From assembly GCA_964514215.1 (NCBI GenBank), contig CAZEPW010000097.1, positions 1 to 6,717 on the forward strand: DNA of 6,717 bases, given 5' to 3'. The notes beneath the pieces are model-generated. The model saw only the letters and a list, made by a program, of their open reading frames with translations, ran no database searches and was not told where the DNA came from. Below are positions 5,582 to 6,717 of this stretch, one piece after another. The DNA comes from CAYQUC01 sp964514215 (GTDB taxonomy: Bacteria; Pseudomonadota; Gammaproteobacteria; UBA6429; Thiohalophilaceae). The translations under genes and the position numbers were made by a program. Positions within the stretch are counted from its first letter, which is position 1. Every line of letters begins with the position of its first letter.

Positions 5582-6717
5582 GTGCCAAAATTTTCAATAT
5601 TATCTGTTGACGATGAAGAAATTACACAAGGATTGATAAAAGAAGTTTTATCAAGCGAGCATGTTATTTCATTAGTATCATCTGGCGAGTTGTGTTTAAA
5701 ATATCTTAAAGATCATATTCCTGATTTAATTCTGCTCGATGTTTCTATGCCTCCTGGAATGAGTGGCTTTGAAACCTGTCGAAAATTAAAAAAAATTGAA
5801 GGTTTGCAGAATATTCCTGTTATATTTGTCTCTGGCCAATCATCCGAAGCTGAACGCTTAGAAGGTTATGAATCTGGTGGGGTTGATTATATTTTAAAAC
5901 CTTTTGAAATTGACAACCTACGCGATAAAGTAAACTTAAATTTAGAATTAGCAAGACAAAACAAAGATAATACTCGACTTGAAAAAAAATTAACGGATTC
6001 AAATCAATCCGCTATACATGCATTAAACTACAGTAATGATTTAATTCTTGTTATTCAGTTTTATGAGCATTGCCATCAATTTAAAACCATTGAAATGGTT
6101 GCGCGTAAAATTTTAACGATTACCACCGAGCTCGGTTTGCGCACGGTGATTCAAATTAGAGCTAATGACGTTACTACGGAATACAGTGATTTTGGCGTGG
6201 TAACGCCATTAGAACGGCAAGTGATTTTTGAGAATCATGCATTAGGAATGTTTTATCAATTACACAGTTATTTGATGGTTAACCATTCCAATATTTCAAT
6301 TCTAATCAAAAACATGCCATCTAAAACTGAAAATAGTCAGGAAATAACCTATCAAAAATTACAAGAAACATTACGTGCATTAGGCTTTGCGGCCAATAGT
6401 AGTATTATAAAATTAATTCAAAATACTAAATCAGAAAAATGTCATGACGATGACGATCTACTCGATCTTATGATTTTAAAATTACAGAGTATTTGTGAGA
6501 CTAACCAAGATGAAATCTTGGAAATGTTAAAACAAACTATTGATGCACTTGAACAATTAAAACAAGATACTCAATCAGAACCGTTACAACAAAAAATAGT
6601 GAAAATAATCGAGGCAACGATAAAAAAATCGAAAAAAATTAACGATAATAAATTTGATGTGGCCCAAGTAAAAGAAGAAATCAGCAATTTATTAGAAATC
6701 GTGAGTGATGATGAATA
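5582..6717 (+). CDS. Response regulator with atypical C-terminal region (open at window edge)
   Basis: An open frame from GTG gives 378 codons plus two bases (TA) at the window end, so the stop is either cut there or lies beyond. Residues 1-120 form a CheY-like receiver: acidic pair Asp10-Asp11, phosphoacceptor Asp53 in LILLDVSMPPGMSG, the Ser84 switch residue, and Lys106-Pro107 in YILKPFE. All catalytic positions are intact. A charged helical linker (about 110-140) leads to residues 145-280, which contain GLRTVIQIR (185-193), TPLE (208-211), VNHSN (233-237) and ISILIKNMP (238-246). I recall similar regions after receivers in other gammaproteobacterial proteins, but no named domain. The last 95 residues are acidic and lysine-rich, probably helical or coiled. 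No helix-turn-helix, GGDEF, EAL, HD-GYP or kinase motif is visible. GTG is the only plausible start, since an in-frame TAA lies at 5573-5575 and the next ATG is codon 56; no Shine-Dalgarno sequence precedes it. Confidence 0.9.
   Translation, partial: MPKFSILSVDDEEITQGLIKEVLSSEHVISLVSSGELCLKYLKDHIPDLILLDVSMPPGMSGFETCRKLKKIEGLQNIPVIFVSGQSSEAERLEGYESGGVDYILKPFEIDNLRDKVNLNLELARQNKDNTRLEKKLTDSNQSAIHALNYSNDLILVIQFYEHCHQFKTIEMVARKILTITTELGLRTVIQIRANDVTTEYSDFGVVTPLERQVIFENHALGMFYQLHSYLMVNHSNISILIKNMPSKTENSQEITYQKLQETLRALGFAANSSIIKLIQNTKSEKCHDDDDLLDLMILKLQSICETNQDEILEMLKQTIDALEQLKQDTQSEPLQQKIVKIIEATIKKSKKINDNKFDVAQVKEEISNLLEIVSDDE

Noticed and set aside
5820..6002. 60-codon minus-strand open frame
   Set aside because: It is antisense to the receiver domain of the response regulator (Ser84 and Lys106-Pro region), which is clearly the coding frame.

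Overview
The window looks like a stretch of chromosome from an AT-rich gammaproteobacterium. The reasons are the heterotetrameric glycyl-tRNA synthetase (separate glyQ and glyS), a heptose-phosphate phosphatase of the LPS type, and the gene order glyQ-glyS-(x)-gmhB-plsC. I recall that order from the dnaA-gyrB neighbourhood of Pseudomonas (PA0009-PA0005). I cannot name a genus. No mobile element, tRNA, rRNA, CRISPR array or integration signature is visible.

Minus strand, 4755 down to 11: a tight five-gene housekeeping block reading glyQ > glyS > MazG-like pyrophosphohydrolase > gmhB > plsC. Gaps are -1, 6, 11 and 16 bases, with no internal terminator, so it is probably one operon. A perfect TATAAT box at 4750-4755 is the best candidate promoter, with a leader of only about 30 nt. 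The products charge tRNA-Gly, hydrolyse nucleotides (inferred), dephosphorylate the heptose precursor of the LPS core, and make phosphatidic acid. They share growth and envelope-building roles rather than one pathway.

Middle, 4711-4992: a 282-base AT-rich divergent intergenic region. It holds the glyQ promoter, a small hairpin at the predicted transcript 5' end, two nested mini-ORFs ahead of glyQ, a 7-bp inverted repeat (GTAAACA/TGTTTAC), a second inverted repeat (ACCCC/GGGGT), and short direct repeats next to the plus-strand start. No convincing sigma-70 promoter is seen for the plus strand.

Plus strand, 4993 to 6717: two genes 10 bases apart. The first encodes a 192-residue soluble, mostly helical protein that I cannot assign. 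The second starts at GTG and runs to the window edge. It is a response regulator with an intact receiver domain followed by a roughly 250-residue C-terminal part with no recognisable DNA-binding or enzymatic output motif. This pair is the least explained part of the window and the best candidate for an undescribed signalling module. That is inference from adjacency and atypical architecture only.
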